Of a stretch of DNA of 64,000 bases, positions 55,158 to 64,000 are shown piece after piece; positions within the stretch are counted from its first letter, which is position 1; each line of letters opens with the position of its first letter. The stretch is from JAKAAZ01 sp963817855 (lineage in GTDB: Bacteria; Acidobacteriota; Terriglobia; Terriglobales; Acidobacteriaceae): contig CAWFQA010000004.1 in the NCBI GenBank assembly GCA_963817855.1, positions 310,001-374,000 on the forward strand. The letters are read 5' to 3'. A program made the translations under genes and the position numbers. The notes below the pieces were generated by a model. The model saw only the letters and a program-made list of their open reading frames with translations. It had not been told where the DNA came from and made no database searches.

Positions 55158-56288
55158 ATGAGTTGTTTCGAACGATGGTGTTCTTCGCTTTGTGAAGACC
55201 TGCGACCCCGCCATACTCTGTGCATGGGCGTTGCGCTGGGTGCGCTCACGCTGGTGGCGATGTGTCCCCAGGGTTGGGCCGAGACCGATGCAGTGCAAGG
55301 CAGAACGATCACGCGTCGAGCTGTTGTTGTGAATCCGGCGACCCATAAGGTGTATGCGGTTGATGAGGGCGCGGGCACCGTGAAAGTGATCGATGAAAGG
55401 ACGGGTGACATCCGCACGGTGAAGGTGGGACAGAAGCCGATCGCCATAGCGATTAACCCTAAGACAAACCGAATTTATGTCGCGAACACGGGCAGTGGAT
55501 CGATCAGTGTGATCGATGGCCGCCGAGACGTGGTGATTGCAACGGTGAAGGGCGAGGCACAACCTTATGTGCTGGCGGTCAACGATGTAACGAACAAAGT
55601 GTATGTGGCCAATACCTATAGTGACATGGTGACGGTCATTGACGGTGTGACAAATACCGCCCACGCATTGAAGGCTGGCAGCGCGGACGGAATTGCGATT
55701 GATCCGCGTAACAACACGATCTTTTTGATGACTTACGAGGACCCTAACGTCCGGGTTGTTGACGGCGCAACAGAAAAAATAACCAAGGTTTCGGTGGGAA
55801 CGCATTTATGGGGAATGATTTTCGATCCCTCGACGAATACGCTGTACCTGGGGCATACGGGAACTGCCGATCTAGTCATGATGAATGAGAAGACCCACGC
55901 TCTGCATACAATTTCTGTGGGCGCGATTCCTTGCGCGGTTGCGGTCGATGCAGTGACCCACCGGATATACGTGGTGAACTACGGAGACCAAACTGTCAGC
56001 GTTATCGACACCGCAGAAGGCAAGGTGATCGCCACGCTTCCAGTCGGTAAACATCCGCAGTCAGTCGCGGTGGATCCGGAACATAGTCGCATTTATGTTG
56101 CTAACGTTCACGGTAACAGCGTGACCGTGATTGATGGGGCGACTAACAAAGTAATGGGCACAGTGCGCGCGGGTAGGAATCCGTACGCGCTCGCGATCGA
56201 TCCGTCGACCCGGCATATTTATGCGGCGAATTATGGCGAACCTTCCGTCACCACGATTGATGTCGCGCTCGCATCGGCGGCAAAATAG
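55158..56288 (+). CDS. YVTN/YncE-like beta-propeller protein, exported
   Basis: 376 aa. An N-terminal hydrophobic stretch (about 22-41, MGVALGALTLVAMCPQGWA) precedes the propeller, so it is exported; ATG 55224 at residue 23 is an alternative start. Repeats of about 42 residues recur with a shared pattern (IAINPKTNRIYVANTGSGSISVIDG and similar), in line with seven blades. These proteins are often found in the periplasm or cell surface; their ligands are mostly unknown. No other propeller or redox partner lies beside it. No ribosome site is seen at 55158. Confidence 0.88.
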   Translation: MSCFERWCSSLCEDLRPRHTLCMGVALGALTLVAMCPQGWAETDAVQGRTITRRAVVVNPATHKVYAVDEGAGTVKVIDERTGDIRTVKVGQKPIAIAINPKTNRIYVANTGSGSISVIDGRRDVVIATVKGEAQPYVLAVNDVTNKVYVANTYSDMVTVIDGVTNTAHALKAGSADGIAIDPRNNTIFLMTYEDPNVRVVDGATEKITKVSVGTHLWGMIFDPSTNTLYLGHTGTADLVMMNEKTHALHTISVGAIPCAVAVDAVTHRIYVVNYGDQTVSVIDTAEGKVIATLPVGKHPQSVAVDPEHSRIYVANVHGNSVTVIDGATNKVMGTVRAGRNPYALAIDPSTRHIYAANYGEPSVTTIDVALASAAK

Positions 56289-56498
56289 GCAGCATCGTGC
56301 GAGGATTGCTGAGAACGCCCGTGATGCGAGATGGAGGTCGGAAATGATCGAAATAATCCACAGCCAGGGACAATCCTAAACAACATCAAACTAAACACTC
56401 CTTCGTATTGCCGGTTTTGCCGTAAAATAGCCAGTTCGCCACACGTATTCAAAGAGTACGGCGATAGCTGACGCAATCCGATCTGAAGAGGATCCAAA

Positions 56499-58700
56499 AT
56501 GGCAGCAACCCGCACCGTCACCGCAACCAAAACGCCGGTTGAGACCCACGGGCTTTCGCCCGAGAAGATGATTCAGATGTACCGGCTGATGTATCAGTCC
56601 CGCCGGATCGACGACCGCGAAATCATGCTGAAGCGTCAACAGAAGATCTTCTTTCAAATCTCGGGCGCGGGTCATGAGGCACTATCGGTGGCGGCGGGAA
56701 TGGCGCTGCGGTCGGGGTATGACTGGTTCTATCCGTATTATCGCGACCGTGGATTATGCCTGGCGGTGGGAATGACGGCGGAAGAGATGTTGCTGGCTGG
56801 GGTAGGCGCAGAGGCAGACCCGGGAAGCGGTGGGCGGCAGATGCCTTCCCATTGGGCGAGCCAGCGTTTGAACCTGGTGACCCAGTCGTCGCCAACAGGA
56901 TCGCAGTGTCTGCAAGCAGTCGGCTGCGCCGAGGCCGGACGCTACTTCAATCATCATCCGGAAGCTGCCAAAAAGCCGGAACTCGCGGAGGGAGACAAAG
57001 ATTATCGCTCCTATAAAAATGTGGTGTATCACGCCGACGAAGTGGTGTATTGCTCGCTGGGCGATGGAGCCACCAGCGAGGGGGAATTCTGGGAGGCAAT
57101 GAATTCTGCCGCGAATTTGAAACTGCCGGTATTGTTTGTGGTGCAGGACAATGGGTACGCGATTTCAGTCCCGGTTGAAGTGAATACGGCGGGCGGGAAT
57201 ATCTCAAAGCTGGTTGCGAACTTTCCTAACTTCTTCTTTGCCGAGATTGATGGTACCGATGCGATTGAGTGCCACAAGACCATGCAGGAGGCGGTTGATT
57301 ATTGCCGAGCGGGGCATGGGCCGGCGTTTGTGCATGGCCACGTGACCCGGCCGTATTCACACTCGCTGTCCGATGACGAACGTTACTATCGATCGGAAGC
57401 CGAGCGTGAAGCCGATGCCATGCGTGATCCGCTGCCCAAGTTACAAATGCGGATCTTGCGTGAGGGAATTCTGGATGAAGCTGGGATCACGCGGCTGGAG
57501 CAGGCGGTGGATGAAGAGATTCGCACTGTCACCGAAGTTGTGCTGCGATCTCCGTTTCCCGCGGCCGACAGTATTTATAAGCACGTGTACTCCGAGGACC
57601 TGGATCCGACGGCAGACTCGTTTTCAAAGGAACCGAGCCCGCGCGCGGAAGATCCGTCGCGCCCGGTTGCGGAGCGCACCATGGCAGATCTGATTAATGC
57701 CTGCCTACACGACGAAATGAAGCGCGACGAACGGGTCGTAGTTTTTGGCGAGGATGTGGCGGACTGCAGTCGCGAAGGATCTCTGGAAGAGGCCGGAATG
57801 AAGGGGAAGGGCGGGGTGTTCAAGCTGACCAGCGGGCTGCAGCGCGAATTTGGTTCCGATCGCGTCTTCAATTCTCCCCTGGCCGAGGCCAACATTGTTG
57901 GCCGAGCTTTGGGGATGGCTACCCGCGGAATGAAACCTGTCGCGGAGATTCAGTTTTTCGACTACATCTGGCCCGCCATGCATCAACTGCGCAATGAACT
58001 GCCTCTGATTCGCTGGCGCAGCAATGGAACCTTCTCCAGTCCAGCCGTGATTCGCGTGGCCACGGGGGGTTATCTGACGGGCGGCGCGATTTATCATTCG
58101 CAATCGGGCGAGAGCATTTTTACACATACGCCCGGAATACGCGTTGTGTATCCTTCGAATGCTTTGGACGCGAACGGCCTGCTGCGGACCGCGATTCGTT
58201 GCGACGATCCTGTGTTATTTCTGGAACACAAGCGACTGTATCGCGAGACCTATGGCCGCGCTGTGTATCCAGGGCCGGATTTCACGGTTCCGTTTGGCAA
58301 AGCAAAAATTGTGCGGCCAGGCAGGCAATTGACGGTGATCACATTCGGTGCGGTGGTTACGCGAGCGCTACAGGCCGCACAACGTGCCGAGCGCGAAAAT
58401 GGTCTGGATGTGGAATTGGTCGATCTCCGTTCACTGAATCCATACGATTGGGATGCCATTGCAACCTCTGTTCGCAAGACCAGTCGCGTGCTTGTTGCGT
58501 ATGAGGACATGCGCAGCTGGGGATATGGAGCGGAGATTGCTGCGCGCATTGCCGATGAACTGTTTGACGATCTCGATGCCCCGGTACGCCGCATCGCATC
58601 AAAAGACGTCTTCGTCGCCTACCAGCCAACGCTGGAAGACGCAATTCTGCCGCAGCCGGAAGATATCCGCAAAGCGATGGTCGAGCTGGCCGCGTATTAA
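56499..58700 (+). CDS. 2-oxoisovalerate (branched-chain 2-oxoacid) dehydrogenase E1, alpha and beta subunits fused
   Basis: 733 aa. Residues 20-360 are the E1 alpha part, with the thiamine-diphosphate motif GDGATSEGEFWEAMNSA and QDNGYAIS. Residues 390-733 are the E1 beta part (VVFGEDVAD, EANIVGRALGMA, VAEIQFFDY, LTVITFGAVV). In most bacteria these are separate genes, so the fusion is a notable but known variant. The protein decarboxylates branched-chain 2-oxoacids and passes the acyl group to E2, supporting branched-chain fatty-acid and amino-acid metabolism. E2 and E3 genes are not in view. AGAGGA lies 6 bases before ATG 56499. Confidence 0.93.
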   Translation: MAATRTVTATKTPVETHGLSPEKMIQMYRLMYQSRRIDDREIMLKRQQKIFFQISGAGHEALSVAAGMALRSGYDWFYPYYRDRGLCLAVGMTAEEMLLAGVGAEADPGSGGRQMPSHWASQRLNLVTQSSPTGSQCLQAVGCAEAGRYFNHHPEAAKKPELAEGDKDYRSYKNVVYHADEVVYCSLGDGATSEGEFWEAMNSAANLKLPVLFVVQDNGYAISVPVEVNTAGGNISKLVANFPNFFFAEIDGTDAIECHKTMQEAVDYCRAGHGPAFVHGHVTRPYSHSLSDDERYYRSEAEREADAMRDPLPKLQMRILREGILDEAGITRLEQAVDEEIRTVTEVVLRSPFPAADSIYKHVYSEDLDPTADSFSKEPSPRAEDPSRPVAERTMADLINACLHDEMKRDERVVVFGEDVADCSREGSLEEAGMKGKGGVFKLTSGLQREFGSDRVFNSPLAEANIVGRALGMATRGMKPVAEIQFFDYIWPAMHQLRNELPLIRWRSNGTFSSPAVIRVATGGYLTGGAIYHSQSGESIFTHTPGIRVVYPSNALDANGLLRTAIRCDDPVLFLEHKRLYRETYGRAVYPGPDFTVPFGKAKIVRPGRQLTVITFGAVVTRALQAAQRAERENGLDVELVDLRSLNPYDWDAIATSVRKTSRVLVAYEDMRSWGYGAEIAARIADELFDDLDAPVRRIASKDVFVAYQPTLEDAILPQPEDIRKAMVELAAY

Positions 58701-59094
58701 TGCGCCGCGTCGCGGGTCGCGGTGGTGTGGGGATTTCGCTGAGCGTCCTGGACGATGGTTCCTTGATGGTAGCCAATCTTCCAGCCTTCTTTTGTCTCGT
58801 CGCTTTGATCCTGTTGGAAGCGCTCCTCCAGCATGCCCAGGACGTACCTTCTGTTGTAGCGGCGCCCGAGGCACCTACTTACCAATAATCCCTTGTCGTC
58901 ATGTTTTCGAAGTCGGCGCGCATTGTGCCAAACTCCGGACGATGAAAGATCGGATCGCGGCGGATTAACTGCGCGAGGATATCGTCAAGTGCGGAATCGG
59001 TAACCGGGTGTGGCTCGGTGGAATCATTTGAGGCTCCGGATATTGCAGTGTACGAGATTTCTGTCACACGAAAAGAACGATGCCGCGCATCCAA
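58697..59094 (-). pseudogene. Decayed NTF2-like/DUF4440-type gene
   Basis: The minus strand reads LIRRDPIFHRPEFGTMRADFENMTTRDYW, then a TAA stop at 58879-58881 where homologues have Glu; VGASG follows in the same frame. After a one-base loss near 58870 the frame continues RRYNRRYVLGMLEERF, and then joins DETKEGWKIGYHQGTIVQD directly, so the middle of the fold seems deleted. The family (NTF2-like, DUF4440) is commonly 115-125 aa. No ATG is seen at the 5' end; a TTG lies at 59094. Its end overlaps the stop of the E1 gene. Nothing functional is expected. Confidence 0.7.
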
Positions 59095-59153
59095 ACCTTA
59101 CAGATGATGGAGACTGCCACACGATATTCTGTGAGATAGCGGGGACTGAACCT

Positions 59154-62100
59154 GTGGCGAAATCGAAAGCAGCCACTCCGGCACGAAGCAAGAAAAACGC
59201 TGGCGCAGGCAAACCTCTGCGCGCGGAACCAATGGCGCAGAGCCCCGCCACCGAGGATTCCTTCGATCCGCTTTCGCTGTTCCATCCTGCTACCGCAGCC
59301 TGGTTGCGAGCGGTCTTTGAGCGTCCCACGACCCCGCAACGCCTGGGCTGGCCGGCAATTGCGAAGGGCGATTCGACGCTGATCCTGGCGCCGACTGGAA
59401 CGGGCAAAACGCTGACGGCGTTCTTGTGGTGCATCGACAAACTGATGCTGCAACCGGCGCCTGCCGACGCTGACGGATGTCGAGTGATCTATATCAGTCC
59501 ACTAAAGGCACTGGCTGTCGATGTGGAGCGGAACCTGCGTTCGCCGTTGGCGGGAATCAAGCAGATGGCGGAACAAGCAGGAGTGCCGGTCCGTGAACCG
59601 CGGATCAGCGTGCGCACGGGAGATACTCCGCAGACGGAACGAGCACGGTTTCGCCGCGATCCTGCGGAAATTTTAATCACCACGCCGGAGTCGCTGTACC
59701 TGTTGTTGACCAGCGATGCGGCCGTTTCGCTGCGTTCCGTCGAGACTGTCATTGTCGATGAGATTCACGCGCTGGTCCCTACGAAGAGAGGCGCCCATCT
59801 TGCAGTGTCTCTGGAGCGCTTGCAAGCGTTGGTGGGCCGTCCAATTCAGCGGATCGGACTGTCGGCAACCCAGCGACCACTGGAGGAGGTGGCGCAATTT
59901 CTCGGCGGCGTGGAGGTTCCGACGGAGGCGACGGGTCGAGTTGCTACTCCGGAAGCGAAGCGGGATTTGGTGAGCGAAAACGTGGAAGCGCTGGGCGCGC
60001 TCGAGCCGGAGTGGCTGGCGAATTCTCCTGATATTTCAAGCCCCGGCACGCCACAGTTTCGATCGGTCACCATCATCAACGCAAGCGAACCGAAGCGGCT
60101 GGATCTCCGCATCGAAGTTCCCGTTGAAGATATGGCGCGCCTGGGTCAGCCGGAAGAATTGCCCAGTGGACCGGCATCGCAAGGACCGAAGCGCACCTCA
60201 ATTTGGACCGCGATTCACCCGCGATTGCTGGAGTTGATTCGCGAAAAGCAATCCACGCTGATCTTTGTGAACAGTCGCCGCGTGGCGGAGCGGTTGGCGG
60301 GTGCGCTGAATGATTTAGCACAGGAATCGATTGCGCGGGCCCACCATGGTTCGCTGGCTGCTTCACAGAGGTCCGAGATCGAAGAGCTGCTGAAAGCGGG
60401 CCGCATTCGTGCGCTGGTTGCGACTTCGTCATTGGAACTGGGCATCGATATGGGAGCGGTTGACCTGGTGATTCAGATCGAGGCGCCACCTTCGATTGCG
60501 AGCGGGATGCAGCGCATCGGTCGTGCCGGGCACCATGTGGGAGCCGTCAGCGACGGAATCATCTTTCCAAAATTTCGCGCGGACCTGATCGCATGCGCAG
60601 CGGCAACAAGGGCTATGCATGAGGGGCTGGTGGAGTCGACACGGTATCTGCGCAATCCCCTGGATGTGCTGGCGCAACAGATCGTTGCGATTGTGGCAGA
60701 GCCGCCAGGAAAGCCACGCGCTATCAGGCCAGGTGGAAAGAAGTTGGCTTCACGCTCATCTACACCGGATTCACCGGATGAAGACCGAGAGAGTGTTCCG
60801 GTCGACTACGACTCATTGCACCGATTGATCGCAAGCTCCGCGCCGTTTGCCACGCTGAGTCGAGCGGCATTCGACGGCGTGCTGGACATGCTCTCCGGGC
60901 GCTATCCATCGGACGAGTTTGCGGAGTTGCGTCCTCGCATCACATGGGATCGCGTGCGTAATACATTGACGCCGCGACAGGGCGCCAAGAGCCTGGCAAT
61001 TTTGAATGGCGGGACGATTCCAGATCGCGGCTTGTACGGGGTGTTTCTTTCCAGCTCAAAAGACAAGCCGGTGCGCGTGGGAGAACTGGATGAAGAAATG
61101 GTGTTTGAAAGCCACGGCGGCGACACGTTTGTTCTGGGCGCAACCACGTGGCGGATCGATGAGATCACGCACGATCGCGTTCTTGTTTCTCCTGCGCCGG
61201 GCGAACCGGGAAAGATGCCGTTCTGGCATGGAGAGGGCCCTGGTAGGCCGCTGGAATTCGGGCGGCGTATTGGAGCCATGGTGCGAGAGTTACGTGGCAT
61301 GGAGCGAAACGCCGCTGTCAGCCGCCTGTCTCGCGAACACGATCTGGACCCGCAGGCGGCGGACAACCTGATGCGATTCCTGGTCGATCAGGAGATTGCG
61401 ACGACCGAGGTTCCGGATGATCGCACCATTGTGATTGAACGATGCCGCGATGAGCTGGGCGATTGGCGTGTCTGCGTGCTGACGCCGTTTGGCAGCCGTA
61501 TCCATTCACCGTGGGCGATGGCGGTAAGTGGACGATTGCATGCTGCGGGTCACGTCGACATTGAGACGCTGTGGACCGATGACGGGTTCGTGCTGCGCTT
61601 TCCCGAGACGGATGAGCCTCCAGATGCCGAAGTGTTGATGCTCGATCCTACGGAAGCCACGGACTTGGTGCTGCGGCAGTTGGGATCGACGGCGTTGTTT
61701 GCGGCGAAGTTCCGTGAGAGCGCAGCCCGGGCACTGCTATTGCCTCGACGCCGCGCGCAAGGGCGCGCTCCGCTGTGGCAGCAACGCAAGCGTGCCTACG
61801 ATTTGCTGACGGTGGCATCGCGGTACGCGTCATTTCCCATGCTGCTGGAGGCCTATCGAGAGACTCTGCGCGATGTGTTCGACATGCCTGCATTTCTTGA
61901 GGTGCTGCGCGGCATCGCGAGCCGCAGCATTCGTGTGCACGTGGCGGATACGCGCACGCCGTCGCCGTTCGCGTCCTCGTTGTTGTTCGGGTACGCGGCC
62001 AACTTTATCTATGACGGCGATGCTCCGTTGGCGGAGCGACGGGCGCAGGCTCTCACCATCGATCAGGATCAATTGCGTGATCTGATGGGCGACGCGGACC

Positions 62101-64000
62101 TGCGTGAGTTGCTGGATGCCGCCGCAATCGAAGAAGTGGAGGAGCAACTGCAGGCGCTCGCCGAAAATTATCGAGCGAAGAGTGTGGATGGTGTCCACGA
62201 TCTGCTGCTGCGGTTGGGGGATCTCAGTCGCGCCGACCTTGTGCGTCGGACTGTTGGGTTGGACATAGACGCGGCTGCGGCGAAGTTGATTCGGGCGCGG
62301 CGGGCCCTTGAAGTGCAACAACTCGGTGAAAAGCGGCTGATTGCCATCGAGGATGCAGCCAAGTTCCGCGATGCTTTCGGGATTCCATTGCCGCCGGGGG
62401 TGCCGAAAGCATTCCTTGAGCCGGTAGTTGAGCCGCAGTTAGAGCTTCTAAAACGCTATGCACGTACGCACGCGCCGTTTACTGCCGATGAGGCTGCCAT
62501 GCGCTTTGGATGGAATCCTCAAACGGTGCAAAGCCGGCTTCGTGCTTTGGTTCACGCAGGCCGTCTGGTGGAAGGCAATTTTCGGCCCGGTGGAATCCAT
62601 CGCGAATGGTGCGATGCCGAGGTGTTGCGGACGATACGACGCAAGTCTCTTGCGCGATTGCGCAAGCAAGTGGAACCCGTCGAGCAGCAAACGCTGGCGC
62701 GTATGGCGACTCACTGGCATGGATGTCTTCATCGTCGGCGCGGGTTGGACGCAGTGCTGGATGCGATTGACCAATTACAAGGGGCTCCTTTGGCGGCTTC
62801 TGTGATCGAGCGGGAGATATTGCCGGCTCGCGTCGCGGGATATCAAACGAGCAACCTGGATACCTTGATCGGCGCCGGCGAAGTGGTGTGGTGCGGGGTC
62901 GAGCCGATTGGCGAAACGGATGGGCGCATCGCGCTGTACCTTGCCGACAAGATCGCCGAACTGCACGCGCCGGCAACCGCGAAGCTGCTGACCGATCCCT
63001 CGGAGAATCCACTGGGCGAAAAGCAACAGCAAATCCTCGGATTGCTGGCGTCGCGCGGCGCAATGTTTTTTTCCAGTTTGCATGAAGCGCTCGGCGGAGG
63101 ATTTCCCGGTGAGACGATCGATGCGCTATGGGGTTTGGTATGGACCGGACGGGTCACGAATGACACGTTTCATGCGCTGCGCGCGTACATGGCGCGGCGA
63201 GCGACTACTCGGAGTCCTTCACGGCAGCATGTGCAGTCCAATTTTCGTTCGCGTCGTACGTTAGCGCCGAGTGCGCAAGGTCGCTGGACCCTTGTGGATG
63301 CCGCCGAGTCCGATCCGATGTCGCCGACACTTCGAAGCCACGCGGTTGCATTGCAGTTGCTGAAACGGCATGGCGTCGTTACTCGCGAGACCATGGGCCT
63401 GGAGAATATTGCGGGTGGTTTTAGCGCGGTATATGACGTGCTGAAGGCTCTTGAGGAAGCTGGCCGCGTGCGCCGCGGATATTTTGTGGCTGGGTTGGGT
63501 GGAGCACAATTTGCGCTGCCTTCCGCGATCGATTTGTTGCGCTCATTGCGATCCGATCGTACTCCAGAAAAATCTGAGATGCTGTGCCTGGTCGCGACCG
63601 ACCCGGCGAACCTTTATGGTTCAGTGTTGCGTTGGCCCTCCGCTCCAACCGTTGCGGAGGTCGCCGATTCAAGTCAGAACATGATGGAGAGCGAACCGGC
63701 AAGAGAAGGGAACACGCGAGTGTTGGCGAGAGCTGTGGGAGCTCGCGTCATTCTGCGAAATGGCGAACTTGCCGGCTATATGCGACGAAATAATCCGAAC
63801 CTGATTGTCTTCCTCCCTGCTGATGAACCGGATCGGAGCCATGCGGCTCGCGATCTGGCAAATTTTCTGGTCGAGCTGGGACAGCAGGATTTGCAGGTTC
63901 AGGGTTCGGGCCGCCCTGCAGGATTGCTGCTGGCAACTGTGAACGACGTTCCGATCGCGGAGCACTTTCTCGCTCGTTTTTTGTTAGACGCGGGCTTCCA
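59154..64000 (+). CDS. lhr: Lhr-family ATP-dependent DNA helicase (3' end just outside window)
   Basis: GTG start at 59154 with GGGGA 8 bases upstream. The frame runs without a stop for 1615 codons to the window's end; the last visible residues (FLLDAGF) suggest only a few are missing. Superfamily 2 motifs: Walker A APTGTGKT (79-86), ITTPESLYLLL, DEIH (202-205), GLSATQRP, and the C-terminal RecA-like domain with LVATSSLELGID and QRIGRAGH. The Lhr winged-helix/beta-barrel core follows, then the long Lhr C-terminal part (DPANLYGSVLRWP). It unwinds DNA or RNA-DNA hybrids 3' to 5' and is linked to repair. A basic 30-residue N-terminal tail precedes the core. Confidence 0.93.
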   Translation, partial: MAKSKAATPARSKKNAGAGKPLRAEPMAQSPATEDSFDPLSLFHPATAAWLRAVFERPTTPQRLGWPAIAKGDSTLILAPTGTGKTLTAFLWCIDKLMLQPAPADADGCRVIYISPLKALAVDVERNLRSPLAGIKQMAEQAGVPVREPRISVRTGDTPQTERARFRRDPAEILITTPESLYLLLTSDAAVSLRSVETVIVDEIHALVPTKRGAHLAVSLERLQALVGRPIQRIGLSATQRPLEEVAQFLGGVEVPTEATGRVATPEAKRDLVSENVEALGALEPEWLANSPDISSPGTPQFRSVTIINASEPKRLDLRIEVPVEDMARLGQPEELPSGPASQGPKRTSIWTAIHPRLLELIREKQSTLIFVNSRRVAERLAGALNDLAQESIARAHHGSLAASQRSEIEELLKAGRIRALVATSSLELGIDMGAVDLVIQIEAPPSIASGMQRIGRAGHHVGAVSDGIIFPKFRADLIACAAATRAMHEGLVESTRYLRNPLDVLAQQIVAIVAEPPGKPRAIRPGGKKLASRSSTPDSPDEDRESVPVDYDSLHRLIASSAPFATLSRAAFDGVLDMLSGRYPSDEFAELRPRITWDRVRNTLTPRQGAKSLAILNGGTIPDRGLYGVFLSSSKDKPVRVGELDEEMVFESHGGDTFVLGATTWRIDEITHDRVLVSPAPGEPGKMPFWHGEGPGRPLEFGRRIGAMVRELRGMERNAAVSRLSREHDLDPQAADNLMRFLVDQEIATTEVPDDRTIVIERCRDELGDWRVCVLTPFGSRIHSPWAMAVSGRLHAAGHVDIETLWTDDGFVLRFPETDEPPDAEVLMLDPTEATDLVLRQLGSTALFAAKFRESAARALLLPRRRAQGRAPLWQQRKRAYDLLTVASRYASFPMLLEAYRETLRDVFDMPAFLEVLRGIASRSIRVHVADTRTPSPFASSLLFGYAANFIYDGDAPLAERRAQALTIDQDQLRDLMGDADLRELLDAAAIEEVEEQLQALAENYRAKSVDGVHDLLLRLGDLSRADLVRRTVGLDIDAAAAKLIRARRALEVQQLGEKRLIAIEDAAKFRDAFGIPLPPGVPKAFLEPVVEPQLELLKRYARTHAPFTADEAAMRFGWNPQTVQSRLRALVHAGRLVEGNFRPGGIHREWCDAEVLRTIRRKSLARLRKQVEPVEQQTLARMATHWHGCLHRRRGLDAVLDAIDQLQGAPLAASVIEREILPARVAGYQTSNLDTLIGAGEVVWCGVEPIGETDGRIALYLADKIAELHAPATAKLLTDPSENPLGEKQQQILGLLASRGAMFFSSLHEALGGGFPGETIDALWGLVWTGRVTNDTFHALRAYMARRATTRSPSRQHVQSNFRSRRTLAPSAQGRWTLVDAAESDPMSPTLRSHAVALQLLKRHGVVTRETMGLENIAGGFSAVYDVLKALEEAGRVRRGYFVAGLGGAQFALPSAIDLLRSLRSDRTPEKSEMLCLVATDPANLYGSVLRWPSAPTVAEVADSSQNMMESEPAREGNTRVLARAVGARVILRNGELAGYMRRNNPNLIVFLPADEPDRSHAARDLANFLVELGQQDLQVQGSGRPAGLLLATVNDVPIAEHFLARFLLDAGF

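Overview
The window looks like chromosomal DNA of an acidobacterium (Acidobacteriota, probably class Terriglobia). The main reason is a very large set of MacB/FtsX-type permeases of the ADOP family (acidobacterial duplicated orphan permease, TIGR03434). Supporting signs are PadR-permease pairs, a fused E1 alpha/beta 2-oxoacid dehydrogenase, ThuA, YncE-like and M28 peptidase genes, and the repeat motif beginning GTCATTCTGAGCGAAGCG. This placement is inferred from gene families, not from a marker gene. No rRNA, tRNA, transposase, integrase or CRISPR was seen.

Layout. 1-8861: end of a sugar MFS transporter, a secreted M28 carboxypeptidase, a PadR-permease unit on the minus strand and a secreted glycoside hydrolase. 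9040-42160: one co-directional plus-strand locus. It holds a HlyD-type adaptor, an ABC ATPase, ten tandem ADOP permeases (A-J; E is broken by three frameshifts), a palindromic REP-like element, a second ABC ATPase with an altered D-loop, a TolC-type outer-membrane protein, an NtrC-type response regulator and a histidine kinase. 41726-44803: a second PadR-permease unit on the minus strand, its permease broken by three frameshifts, colliding tail to tail with the kinase gene. 45036-50943: a 2'-5' RNA ligase, then an inward-facing sugar operon (SIS isomerase, MFS transporter, ROK kinase) divergent from a ROK-type repressor. 51143-56288: exported proteins (Tat-signal TIM barrel, tandem thioredoxin-fold protein, GH18-like lipoprotein, ThuA, YVTN beta-propeller). 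56499-64000: fused E1 dehydrogenase, a decayed NTF2/DUF4440-like gene, and an Lhr-type helicase running off the window.

How the genes may work together. The 9-42 kb locus has every part of a tripartite efflux machine (adaptor, ATPase, inner-membrane permease, TolC) plus a regulator pair, but ten permeases instead of one and two ATPases instead of one. Each permease is an internally duplicated, fused pseudo-dimer. The permeases share nearly constant N-termini and C-terminal tails but differ in their periplasmic lobes. I infer a modular exporter in which interchangeable permeases share one energising and outer-membrane apparatus. ADOP permeases are described as orphans without ATPase neighbours, so an array bracketed by two ATPases is the most interesting feature here. 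The substrate cannot be read from the sequence.
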